A stretch of DNA of 64,000 bases, taken from the NCBI GenBank assembly GCA_039090855.1, contig CM077011.1, positions 20,213,001 through 20,277,000 of the forward strand, given 5' to 3'. Below the pieces are notes generated by a model, which saw only the letters and a program-made list of their open reading frames with translations, was not told the DNA's origin and did no database searches. Below, one piece after another: positions 44,731 to 54,976 of this stretch. The first letter of the stretch is position 1; every line of letters starts with the position of its first letter. Both the position numbers and the translations under genes were made by a program. The DNA is from Macrothele yani. Taxonomy: Eukaryota > Arthropoda > Arachnida > Araneae > Macrothelidae.

Positions 44731-46380
44731 AGTGATAAGTCCTTGTGAAGTTTCCAGGTGAGAATTAGACAGGCCACCAGACAAGTGGCTTGATTAGGTA
44801 AACAATTTTCTTACAGGTTAGTTGTAATGGTGAGGACTGGAGGCTGCTCTGGCTCTGGATGGGGTTTCCTTAGCCGGGATCCTCCTCGGGGTGGGGATGA
44901 TGGTGGTGGCCGGGCTTGTGGTATCGTGGGTGCGGTGGATCTCTCAATTTGGTGCTTTGCGTCCTTTTCTCTGGTCCTGCAGCCTCGGTTGTTTCGGAAG
45001 ATCTGTTTTTTTCTCTACCTTTCTCTCATCTCTGTTTTCTTTCCTATCGAGTCCATTTAATCACATCTCTTATCTTCTAATTCCCTTAGGACAGTTACAG
45101 ACATGGCTGAGGACAGACACTCCCTTACTAGAACAACTTATCATTCAATTCAATTCAGCCGACTTCCTTTCTTATGCTAAAGGCCGTCTCTGTTCTGAGT
45201 GAGCTCGGAAGCTCTGGATTTGAAGCCTGAATCATTAAAAAGGTACACGCAGCCTTATGTATTGCGTTTCGACCTGAGCGTAGGGAGTGGGAGGTGAGAA
45301 TTTTGATAAATTAGCATGAAAGCTTGCATTCATCTATCACAGCCACAGGTAATATTATACAATTCTCTAGGTAATGTTTACATGGGGGTTAAAGTGGACT
45401 CACGCCTGAATTCGCATTGATAATTACTGTAAACATCATTGCTGATTAAGTTTTTCCAACCATGGCTACTCTCTATTCTCGTGGAGACAGATAATTCCAT
45501 CAGAACAATTCACCATAGTACAGCGCACCCATTGTCTAGCAGAGCTTTCATAAAAATAACGACCTCTGTCTACTTTATTTGCGCGACCAAATCGGATGCT
45601 AAATCTGGCGTCTGAATCCATTGCAATTCTATCTGCTTAAGCTGCAAACTGCAATTCGATATGAATCCTACAATGCTTATATTTTATTGGAACGTTATCA
45701 AAACTAACTGAATCAATGCTATTATTCTGAAGACTGTGACGTATGCTTCTATTTAACCTTCCTTTTGAGTTTGTTCTCTTACGTGTATTTCGTTATTTCT
45801 TAGTTAAACCTTTTCTGACTGAACGACACATTACTTCCCCGAAGAGCTTGTACATTTCGGCAACGCTGACAGGGAGTCCAAGAAACATCAAATGACGAGT
45901 TTAATGTAGAGAGGGTGGAGTTTAGTGGAGATGTATAGATAATTGTGAAAATATTGTGAAGAGTTGATATTGAGGATGAGATTAAAATGCGGTCGACGGA
46001 TAAATATTGTTGTCATGCGAATAAAATCTGCGTTGAGACCAGCGAGATATACTGTGTCAGTAGATTATATTGATGACCCTTTGCGCTTTACGTGAGTGGA
46101 AGAGAAGAAGTGACCATATGTATCTTTGCTTATTCTTTCTACCTGGACGTTAATGTTTACTTAGACACTCTAGAAGTGTGAATATATGTTATACGAAGCT
46201 CTATACGTCACTCGATAGCTACATAATTAATCACCTGAACTACAGCTATCAAAAGTTAATACTCTGTACAAAGCCAAAGAGATGGTCTATTGCATTGTTA
46301 TTCAGGTCGTTTTAATAAACTGGCCACCTTGGTGTCTGAGTGAGAAGCGGTACTTCTCGTAGTTTTATGGAATGGTGTCC
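44731..46380. other. Unassigned intronic sequence
   Basis: No coding or repeat structure recognised. A G/T-rich stretch occurs at 44880-44945. Confidence 0.5.
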
Positions 46381-46434
46381 GATCTGGAACCCGGTTCGTG
46401 GCTCGTATACGAGCCACGAACCGGGTTCCAGATC
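46381..46434. repeat. Perfect 54-bp palindrome, no spacer
   Basis: The first 27 bases (from GATCTGGAACCCGGTTCGTG to GCTCGTA) are followed at once by their exact inverse (TACGAGCCACGAACCGGG and on to CCAGATC). Every position pairs and the flanks do not. Confidence 0.98.
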
Positions 46435-46918
46435 AGCTCTTTTCCTTCCCAGGAACAAGGGGTGCCAAATTATGGACTGGCGACTTTTTACAGCCATTAG
46501 AGTTTGCTCACAGTAGTCTTTGAACCAATCAAACAAGTCTTATAAATTAGAAAAGGCAAAATGACTGATAACTGTTTCACAGAGATTTATGTAGCTGCCA
46601 TAAAACGTTAGTGAAAAACATATTGAGATACTTTTATCTACTTTCACCTAATCACACGCATTGCAGGATCACTCTAAAGAAGCAAACATGATATCCCCTT
46701 GATTGTGAATTTCGGATGAAGTTACAGATACAGAACATTGCCTAAGGGATCCATAATATCATTTTGGAGAATTGTATAATGTTATCCTCGTTACGATGCG
46801 TGATGGGAGGAGGTATATTGTTACACAAAATTAACGATGTTTCTGTAGAACGCTTAGATGTAGTTTCAAAATGAGCTCTTAAGCACAGAAATAAATGACG
46901 TTGAATTTTGAAACTTAC

Positions 46919-47154
46919 CCTTGGGATAGGAGAGTCTGGCTTCTAAAGCTGGCTTTCCATCACCGCAATTACCCTGGTCACGTGGCAAACACCTGACCCC
47001 GCTGCCAACGACGACGTCGAAATTCGACTCTGGATCTTCAACTTTGTCCAGTGAGTGGATTCGCAAGATCTGATGCCTCTCGGGGTCGGAGATGTACAAA
47101 TGGCCGTCCGTAGGACTCAGAGTAATATGATAATGAGTGGACATGTCCGTGGTT
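46919..47154 (-). CDS. Ten-m: Teneurin exon (NHL propeller, upstream exon)
   Basis: This is an internal exon of a teneurin, a type II transmembrane adhesion receptor with EGF repeats, an NHL beta-propeller and a YD-repeat barrel. The peptide contains [44 protein letters not shown] and [11 protein letters not shown], which follow the teneurin NHL pattern (propeller strand, a Cys pair in a CGDG turn, then a PKG that starts the next blade). The donor is clear: the exon ends one base into a codon at 46919 and GTAAGT follows. The acceptor at 47155-47156 (AG after a pyrimidine-rich stretch) is my choice and is less certain. The one-base overhang joins exactly with the two-base start of the exon at 15506, restoring a Gly codon. 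The orthology (Ten-m or Ten-a) is not decided. Confidence 0.88.
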
Positions 47155-47327
47155 CTGTCATGGGAGTAGGAACAGAATGATATATAAATTCAGTATTATA
47201 CATTAGTTACAGAAGAGTTATTTCTTAATGCAATACATAATTAATCGTAACGAAATCAATCGCAATAATTTTCTAGTTAATCTATAAAAGAAGGAATGAT
47301 ATATATATATATATATACACTACTGCT

Positions 47328-48360
47328 CAAAATTAAAGAATACTTTTAAACTTGTACATAACTCGAAGTATTTACGAGGGAATTAAATTAGGTATATATA
47401 ATAAGGACTATTATCACATTACTTATAATAACTCAAGCAGAAAAAGATCATAATATAGTTTGCATGTGGTAATATCATAATCTTGCAATTTACATGGCAG
47501 AGTACTCCATGGAACAGTATTTAAAGTCCTTTGCTTAAACCATGTGGTATTTTAATATAGAGTATGATCACTCCTAACAGCTCAAGCAATTACTCCTTAT
47601 GCTGTTTATGAAGGTATTGATGAGATCTTCAGGGATTAATGAAAACTCATCAACAAGAGCTATTCTGAGTTCTTGAAGTGTTTTGTTAGGGGGCTGGCGA
47701 GTTCTGCAATGCGTCTTCTTAAAGCACCCCATACATGCTCAATGGGATTAAACGCATATGGTCTGCATGGCCACTTCATTCCATGAATATCTTTCCCTTC
47801 CAGGAAATCGGCAAACAAATGAACTCGATGAGGTGGAATATTACAGTCCACAAGAATGAAATCTCCATTGAGTGGCCTGATACTATATATAAGTTCAGAA
47901 TCCGGTCTCTGCACCTCAGTTACAAAGCGACTCTAACATATGTGCAGATCTGTGCGTTCATTCGTCTTCATTCCTGACCAGACCATCATGCCACCACCAC
48001 AAGAGTTGTTATTTTCTCTTACGTCATAGGGACTTTTGTGGGTCCCAGTTTCTGTCATGGTAAAAATACGTTGAGAATCAGTGGTCAAGTTGAATTGCAA
48101 TTTGTCTGTGAGAAGAACATTCATTCACAGGATTACTCACTTAGGTCACTATGAACGCTTTTGCGGATTATCCTTTACGTTTGGCAAAAATACAGAATTG
48201 GCATAAGAAAAAAATGCTCTCAACACAAAATTGCCGACTGATGATGTTTTACTGAAAATACTAACGGAATACATTTGTAAAACATTTTAAGAATATTCAA
48301 AGAAAAAAAAATATCGTCTTTATAAAAACTCATACTTCTTACTTTGGGCAGTACAGAATA
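47328..48360 (-). mobile_element. Tc1-like element, internally deleted
   Basis: The left end CACTACTGCTCAAAATTAAA and the right end (minus strand) ACTGCCCAAAGTAAGAAGTA are imperfect inverted repeats at about the right spacing for a shortened Tc1 element. A (TA)n run precedes the left end. The right boundary is approximate. Confidence 0.7.
47600..48140 (-). pseudogene. Tc1 transposase fragment of the 47328-48360 element
   Basis: The minus strand reads NVLLTDKLQFNLTTDSQRIF (first Asp, Glu/Ser changed to KL), NNNSCGGGMMVWSGMKTNER, then after a frameshift DSELIYSIRPLNGDFILVDC (second Asp), NIPPHRVHLFADFLEGKDIH and YAFNPIEHVWGALRRRIAEL (Glu). The N-terminal HTH domains are absent and there are at least one or two frameshifts. 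It belongs to a different Tc1 group from 28234 and 56372. Confidence 0.8.
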
Positions 48361-48830
48361 TATAAATTGCAAAAAAAAAAAAAAAAAAAAAAAGAAAAAG
48401 AAAAGAAAGAAACAGCAGAACTCAATAAAAGTGTATTTCTTTTAAAAAATAATTTATTACTTTAATATTTCATGATCTATTTTTAAACTCTTGGGAAAGA
48501 TGGGTTACGACTGATAGCATTTACTTAGGTCCCTCAGAAAAAAAAATTGCTGTCTGTAAAATACTGAGGAGAAAATGCATTCGTCCGAAAATGATCTGTA
48601 GAATGGAATCGCACGCACACCATGAGTTGAATTCTTCGTTTCTGTGAAGTTTCTTTGTTTTCAAGAAGGAGTTCAATGTCAGTAACATATAACGCGTGAG
48701 CCGAAATTTCCTTTCGCCAGGTCAAATACTTCATCGTTAATTAGTTATTAATGAATGAAAACCATCGGGTTTGAATACTCCCCTCCAAATGAAATACAAG
48801 TAAAATTAAAAGAACGGTTATTGGCCGTAA
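48361..48830. other. Unassigned sequence with an A-rich tract
   Basis: A purine-rich poly-A/GAAA tract lies at 48369-48415. Nothing else is recognised. Confidence 0.55.
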
Positions 48831-48839
48831 AAAACTTGT

Positions 48840-49330
48840 TCTTAACAAAATGCAAGCTTTCACTTCCAACGGGAAGCTTCATCAGACATAGGATAATATA
48901 AAAAGACGAAACAGAATCAGAGCGCGAATACAATTCAAATTTGAAAAATAATCAAACAAGAGCTCGAGTCCTGATGACCTCACCAAAGGCAATGATGCTC
49001 AAGACGGGCGCTTTCGCTGTATGCCGATAATTTTGTTCTAAATCGGGGAGAGTTCCATCGTGATGTCAATGTTGCAGGATTCATGGTGCGTAAGGACTTC
49101 AATAGTTTTTCGTACAGGCGTAGATCTTGGTTTAATGTAGGGGGCTAACATGCATAGATCAGACCAAATGGTTACGGCTCCCAGGCTGGCAACATCGCGA
49201 GCTAGAGCCGTGGTCAATTTGTTATTCCTCACATCACGCTGGTGCTCTTTCAACGAACCTTGAATGAGCTCTTGGTCATACCGATATAAACTTTTTTAGA
49301 TGAGTCTGGGTATTGGAGAGGGACGGCATG
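48840..49330 (-). pseudogene. Penelope-like element GIY-YIG fragment (copy A)
   Basis: The minus strand near 49300-49260 reads, across a frameshift, a VYIGMTKSSFK-like stretch, then LKEHQRDVRNNKLTTALARD and VASLGAVTIWSD. This is the YIG half of a GIY-YIG endonuclease with its Arg/Glu helix (R-x-x-E-H). The downstream sequence to about 48850 (GGAAGCTTCATCAGACAT on the plus strand) is a plausible 3' end. Confidence 0.55.
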
Positions 49331-49649
49331 TACTCCCGCTTGATCCCCACATCCATATCACGACAGTCTGGTGCAAGTAACGCAGCGATAGGCTTCAGAG
49401 ACAGAATTCCAACGTCAAGGTTTAATTACTTTCTTAAGGGATTTTGATGGCATAAGTAAGCCCAGCAATATACGGGATGGACCCAATGAACTTTCTTCTC
49501 TGCGTCAGACAAGTCAGGGACCTTCTCGCATTCTTTCGAGCTGCGCAGGGTAAGAAACTTGCTGTTAATGTACGATGTACAAACTTGCTGAATGGTTCCA
49601 GTTAGAGGCAAACTTTAATAACTAAAAACACACACAAATTAAAATATAT

Positions 49650-50400
49650 TTACATGGTTTAAAAGACATGAATAATTTCGTGCTCGCTACGAGCACATCA
49701 TCATATGAAAGACCAAGTTGGAGTTCCAGAGACACATTTATATTTGGGTGCTGTTGCCAAACGTTCTCAATGAGGAAAGAAATACAAGAAAGAATATGCT
49801 CCAACGAAATATGAGGAAATCGATACCTATAGAGTTCTATTAATGATGGGCAGAGTCTGCGATGTAAGAGGTAGAAACCGGAATCGAGGACAGTAAAGTT
49901 TTCCAAGCTTGGGAAATATAGCTGGGTACTTCATAATTGCAACAAGCGTCCAATCGATGCAAAATGTGCATACTCTCTGTAAATAGCACTGTTTCCCTCG
50001 TTGTAGAGGTAGGAAGAATGGAGATGTCTGTCCAAGATGGGTAATGTGTACCAACTGAAGAAAGCCTGGCTAAAGCAGTCGATGACGAGCCATTTTTTAC
50101 ACTATATTGGTGTTCCTTAAGTCTTGTTTGCAGTCTCCGTAGAGTTGACCCGATATATATAAGGTCCTTGTCTTGACGATCGACAGATTTCATAGTAATG
50201 GAATTGATGCCACATTTGTCCAACAATTCAACACGGTCCCGATCATTTTTAATCAGGGAATAAATGTTCGATGTTTTTAACCCAAAACCGACACCGTGAC
50301 AGATGTTCAATAAATTATCATTCACATGAGGGACGTAAGTCATCGATCCAACATATTTGATATCACTTCGTTCACGCGTCCGGGTAAAAAAGCTGCTTTG
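49650..50400 (-). pseudogene. Penelope-like element GIY-YIG region (copy B)
   Basis: The minus strand reads FGLKTSNIYSLIKNDRDRVE, LLDKCGINSITMKSVDRQDK, DLIYIGSTLRRLQTRLKEHQ, SVKNGSSSTALARLSSVGTH and RETVLFTESMHILHRLDACC. The CGIN...DLIYIGST...RLKEH arrangement matches the GIY-YIG domain that follows the reverse transcriptase in Penelope-like elements. The RT itself is not recognisable. Copy A lies 300 bp away in the same orientation, so the two may be parts of one decayed element or a tandem pair. Confidence 0.6.
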
Positions 50401-51240
50401 GAGATGATTTGCTCAATACGGCTAATGTTGTACCCAGCTTTGTGTGCTAGGACCGGAGGCTGCGTTGCTCCTCTTCAAGATCCTCGGAGGTAGATGTGAG
50501 GCCATAGGCCCCGTTCGTTCGGTGTCTGAATAGCACGTACTTGTGCTCAAGAGGTCTCGCTGAACCAGGTAGGGAAATGTTGTGCACTTGCGAACTTCAG
50601 CCAACCAACACAGCGGAAAGAGCTGATCCCATAAGAGTTCCTTTCGTTTGCCGATAAATTTTGGAATCGAAAACGAAATAGTTTGATTCATTATTTTTAA
50701 AACGTAAGTTCATCATTAAACGTGCATCGTTATAAAAGTTCAGCATTATTATTAAAACATGAGTTTCTCCAAAATAGCATAATTTTGAAGATGTCTAGCT
50801 GGGATGAATCCATTACAATCCCATTCAGTGTGCAGTCTTTCACCACTTTATGTTAATATCTGATAATTGAGACTATCCCAGCAAATTTATTTCACCACTG
50901 TACTTGGGACGAACCCAACCTGGTTACAGGGTGTAACCAAGCTGAGCCTCTTCACCTAAAGTATATCTCCTGGTGTTTCTGTATTTCTCCGCATCACTGG
51001 GAGCGCTCAATGCATCGGAGATCGTCCCACAAACTCTGAGGGTGTGCCAGAGTGACGGGAATCAGAACAAATGGAAACTTCCCTCTGATCCTTCTATGAC
51101 CGATTTTGCGCTCAGGAAGAAACAATAAACGCTTACTACCTCCAAACACCACATGACTGTCCACTTTCTCTCCAACCTTCAGCAAATACGCGCGTATGTT
51201 TCCTCTAACGCACATCGTTAACTGACAGAAGGGACAACTG
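50401..51240. other. Unassigned intronic sequence
   Basis: A small inverted repeat TGGTTACA/TGTAACCA lies at 50927-50945. No gene is recognised. Confidence 0.45.
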
Positions 51241-51404
51241 TGTCGCCAAAACCCGTGAATGCGTGAATCTTTTGCAAACGCGACCGAAACTGAGATCTTC
51301 ATTTTTTAATGTATTTGATTCGAAAGCAAGTAATGTCTGCAAATCCAAGGCAACAGAAAAATACGAATTACTGTATGTACAAGTACAAATCAGTCCAAAG
51401 TATA

Positions 51405-52642
51405 GTCGCCATCGTATGCTACGATCTTCTCCCTTCCTCGGGATACAGTTGGAAATCATCCCTGTGGAACTGTGGTGGCTTGGACGCAAAGAAGTAAGTG
51501 AGCGTTCTACATCGTCCCAGCTGGTGAACCGCTGTCCGTTCAGAAAATGTAGCAAACGAGCGGAAAAGGTGGTAGTCGCTTGGGAAGATGTCCGGCAAAT
51601 AGGCTGGGTACGACAGCAGCTCCCAGTCCACGTCCCTGATATTGTGACAGGTATCAGTCCAGGTCCCTGATCTTGTGACAAGTACTGTGACAGGTATCAG
51701 TCCAGGTCCCTGATCTTGTGACAGGTACTGTAACAGGTATCAGTCCAGGTCCCTGATCTTGTGACAGGTACTGTGACAGGTATCAGTCCAGGTCCCTGAT
51801 CTTGTGACAGGTACTGTGACAGGTATCAGTCCAGGTCCCTGATCTTGTGACAGGTACTGTAACAGGTATCAGTCCAGGTCCCTGATCTTGTGACAGGACA
51901 GGTCTTTCTCCATTCTGCTACAGGAGGACGCCCTTGCGTTTCAGCACTGCTGGTCGTTTCGACGTGAGTAACACGAGCAGATTGTCGAGCTGACGGCAGA
52001 ACACATCGGCGGTAATAGTGGCGTTGTCCGGCAGTTGTTCAAAAGACACGACACCCCGCATATTCCACTAAACAGACAGCACGATCTTACGCGGGTGTAA
52101 GCCGGCTTTGGATGTCGGCATGGGCTTTGGTTTCAGGTACAAGCACTGTTGCCGGGAGCTGACATTGTCATACAGGTCTCATTTCTAGTGACCTGTTACA
52201 ATGCGGTCCAGGAATCGTTTAACTTGATCACGTACCAATAAAGAAACGCACACACTCATGACATTTGCTTTCTGCTCAACTATCAGTTGATGGAGTACCC
52301 AAACTCTCCTCCTGTGCACCTTCCCAAGTTGATGCAGGTGCGTGGTAATGCTCGTGCGCGTAGTCCCCAGTTATTCGGCCAATTCCCGCGTGATCACAGG
52401 TGCGTCAGTCTTCACTAAGGTCTTCAGCATGTCCATATCTACTGTTGCGGTTCTTCTGACTTTGCAACAGTCTGATAGATCAAAATGTCCCTCTAGAAAC
52501 TGTTCGGAACAAGAACAGCACTAACGATGTCATATGGCATTGGGAAACATACAGGTAATGTTCCATACAGCACTTCCGGAGATGTTACCGCGATGAAACT
52601 CATACAGCATGCAATGGTGATGTGCTGCTTGTTTACCTCCAT
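51405..52642 (-). pseudogene. Mariner transposase interrupted by a minisatellite
   Basis: The start at 52642 reads MEVNKQHI, then HCMLYEFHRGNISGSAVWNI in another frame, FLEGHFDLSDCCKVRRTATV, VITRELAE followed by a stop, and HLHQLGKVHRRRVWVLHQL (HTH region). Then come DRIVTGH-like and YDNVSSRQQCLYLKPKPMPT (first Asp region eroded), SKAGLHPRKIVLSV, MRGVVSFEQLPDNATITADV and KRPAVLKRKGVLL. Where LHHDNARPHT would follow, the 43-bp array begins. Past it the frame resumes as IRDLDWELLSYPAYLPDIFP then SDYHLFRS (third Asp motif, YSPDLAPSDYHLF-like) and PPQFHRDDFQLYPEE. It is non-functional. Confidence 0.85.
51613..51900 (-). repeat. 43-bp minisatellite inside the mariner transposase
   Basis: AGTCCAGGTCCCTGATCTTG starts at 51656, 51699, 51742, 51785, 51828 and 51871, exactly 43 bp apart. 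A shortened first unit starts at 51624. On the minus strand each unit includes ACAAGATCAGGGACCTGGAC, the same sequence that encodes KIRDLDW at the array's edge in the transposase. Since 43 is not a multiple of three, the array destroys the reading frame. Confidence 0.95.
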
Positions 52643-53124
52643 GTTCTTACACACTTCGCCGTCTGACGCCTAACTACAACTGACTTAAGCCACCTCGTTG
52701 TTCAAGCTAGAATACGGATTTTAGACTGAAATTATAATATGCAGTGGAAGTACACGCTATATATTTTTCACTGCATCGTGAGGTTGGTCTTACCGCAAGC
52801 ATAGTGACTGCAGATGCTTGTAAACTTGCGCAACTCCCTCCGTACCCCGCCAGAAATAATAAATGATGGGAATATTTCCCCAAAATTTTTCAAGAAAAGA
52901 CGGAACTTTTTGTTATTCTCCTTGAATTATTGCAAAGTTAACCTCGAACCTAAATTCTCCGATTTCGTGTTTTCTTATGCTTTTAGTTCTGAAAACAGAA
53001 TTTCTTTTTTTCCCGCACGCACCCCGTTTAGAGCATGTGGGATAGTCCCCGAACAGCAGTAATAAAAGCAGTTTTTTTTTTTTGGAAATTATCTTGTTTC
53101 TTTTTTTAAACTGGATGAATGAAA
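52643..53124. other. Unassigned intronic sequence
   Basis: It includes poly-T runs near 53070 and 53100. No gene or repeat is recognised. Confidence 0.5.
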
Positions 53125-53886
53125 CCAAAAACACCGTGTTTCACAATTGGTGACAAATAATGCACTTGTTTTTCCCGTCTTTCTTAAAGTTAAACAAAAT
53201 CTCAAGGAACTCATATCATGGAAACAACTAAATCAAACGGAAAACTACAAAACAGAAGCCATCGTTATTTCCATGTTAATAAGCGAGTCACGGAAAAATT
53301 CTCATCGGGCGCCACCGAGAGTCGAACCCAGGGTTTTCCAGTTACCCGCCGGACATTCTACCACTGCACCACAGCGGCCTCGAATTCTCTAGACTCACAT
53401 ATGACTTACTGCCAAACCACATGGCAGGTTGCTTCATGGAGCCCACACAATGCTGGGGTTCACCAAAGATGGAAAGCAGCAACTGTAAAAACAGCTAGGA
53501 GGCGAATAAGTAATTAATTCATACACATGACGTGGATCAGGAACACCAAACAGAAGTCATCGCTCTTTCCACTCCATGATGCAACCTGCCATGTGGTTTG
53601 GCAGTTAATCACATATGAGTCTGGAGAATTCGAGGCCGCTGTGGTGCAGTGGTAGCATGTCCGGCGCGTACCTAGAAGACCTGGGTTCGATTCCCGGGGG
53701 AGCCCATGATAATTTTTCCGTGACTCGCTTGTTAACATAGAAAGAACGATGACTTCTGTTTGGTATTCTTCCGTTTGATTTAGTTGTTTTCATGATATGG
53801 GTTCCTTGAAATTTTGTTTAAGTTTAAGAAAGACGGGAAAGACAAGAGCATTATTTGTCATCAATTGTGAAACACGGTGTTTTTGA
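53125..53886. repeat. Large inverted repeat of two tRNA-derived units
   Basis: The arms 53125-53441 and 53572-53886 are near-identical inverses around a 130-bp spacer. Their outer ends share AAAACACCGTGTTTCACAAT and their inner ends CATGGCAGGTTGC. Each arm carries a tRNA-like sequence: minus strand at about 53382-53305 and plus strand at about 53631-53706. These have an A-box-like TGGTGCAGTGGTAG and a B-box GGGTTCGATTCCC (right) or GGGTTCGACTCTC (left). The acceptor arms do not pair as a real tRNA would, so they are SINE-like. The two units point away from each other. Confidence 0.85.
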
Positions 53887-54645
53887 TTAAGGCACACTAC
53901 CGCAATGGGTGTTCAAAAATATCATGGGTACAAAATATGCAAAGGTAAAAAAGAGAGTAAGAGGTGCAAGAATTTAAATAGGACAAAAAAAATAAACCCC
54001 GCATAAAGATTGTATATAAATAAAAATATGAGAAACGACCACTTTAGTAAGGCTTCAATTTTAACATCAACTTTAACCGTTTCACTTGGCCACGCTACAT
54101 CTCATGAACTTCATGATATTAGAAAAGGATTAAAAGAAACTGCTTTTAGTCATAACGCTTAAAATTTCTCCACAGCACAGTCGTTCTGTTAAGTCCACTA
54201 CAGAAAAGAACAATCCCAATAAACACATTCTTCATCCCTTTGTATGATTCATAAACAGCAAATCGTAATGGAATATAAACTTTGCACTACAGTAAAAGAC
54301 GAACCCCAAGGCTAAGTCACATGTTCTGCATACAAGAAGCAAAAAATGTTAAATTTTAATAGAGCAACTTTATCCGCAAAAATTATTTTTAATCCATTTC
54401 CAATGAAAGGTAATGCACTTTCTTTTTATGTGCATATCATTTTACTGAAACAATAGGTGTATACTTAAGAAGAAACTTTTTACCTATACATGTGTTTATT
54501 CAGTAAATTCACTGATTTCGTATGTACACATCAATTCACCGAATGCATTCAAAAAAAGACACTTCTGATCTACATATTATTTATAGAGTAAATACAAATT
54601 CTTCTCATGCATGAAATCATATACTGAATAAATTGATGTATATAT
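53887..54645. other. Unassigned intronic sequence
   Basis: AT-rich, ending in a TA run at 54638-54650. No gene is recognised. Confidence 0.5.
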
Positions 54646-54652
54646 ATATAAG

Positions 54653-54923
54653 TCATGATCAGAGTTAAATCCCTGAAATGGCAATGGGCTGGACATACTG
54701 CCAGAAGAACAGACCATCGATGGACAGCCGAAATTTTAGATTGGATTCCAAGGGACAGGAAAAGACCCAGAAGAAGACCACATGGAAGATGGGTGGATGA
54801 AATTCGAAAGTATGCGGGAGTGACATGAAGGAGACTGGCACAAGACAGACCGTTGTGGAGGAAACTTGGGGAGACCTTCGTCCAGCAGTGGATTGATAAT
54901 GGTTGACAATGATGATGATGATG
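54653..54923 (+). mobile_element. RTE LINE 3' fragment (copy 6)
   Basis: It encodes MIRVKSLKWQWAGHTARRTD and PRDRKRPRRRPHGRWVDEIR-like sequence (one TGA at 54826), then the (ATG)n tail. ATATAAG at 54646-54652 and 54924-54930 is the target duplication. The sequence is close to copies 1 and 2. Confidence 0.9.
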
Positions 54924-54976
54924 ATATAAGAAATAAGCTTTTATTATATAGCCATTTATTCAATAAAAGATTTATA

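Larger units (their letters stand above)
15507..46918 (-). other. Teneurin intron, about 31.4 kb
   Basis: The interval is bounded by the donor at 46918-46917 (GTAAGT) and the acceptor at 15508-15507 (AG). The phases of the flanking exons agree, so no exon need be missing in between, and I see none. It is filled with the transposons, tandem repeats and unassigned AT-rich sequence listed separately. Confidence 0.85.

Noticed and set aside
46312..46536. 74-codon minus-strand frame across the palindrome
   Set aside because: Its openness over the palindrome is incidental and the peptide has no family resemblance I can name.
53631..53706. Possible genuine tRNA gene on the plus strand
   Set aside because: A and B boxes are good but the acceptor arm does not pair, and the unit is part of a repeated SINE-like inverted repeat.
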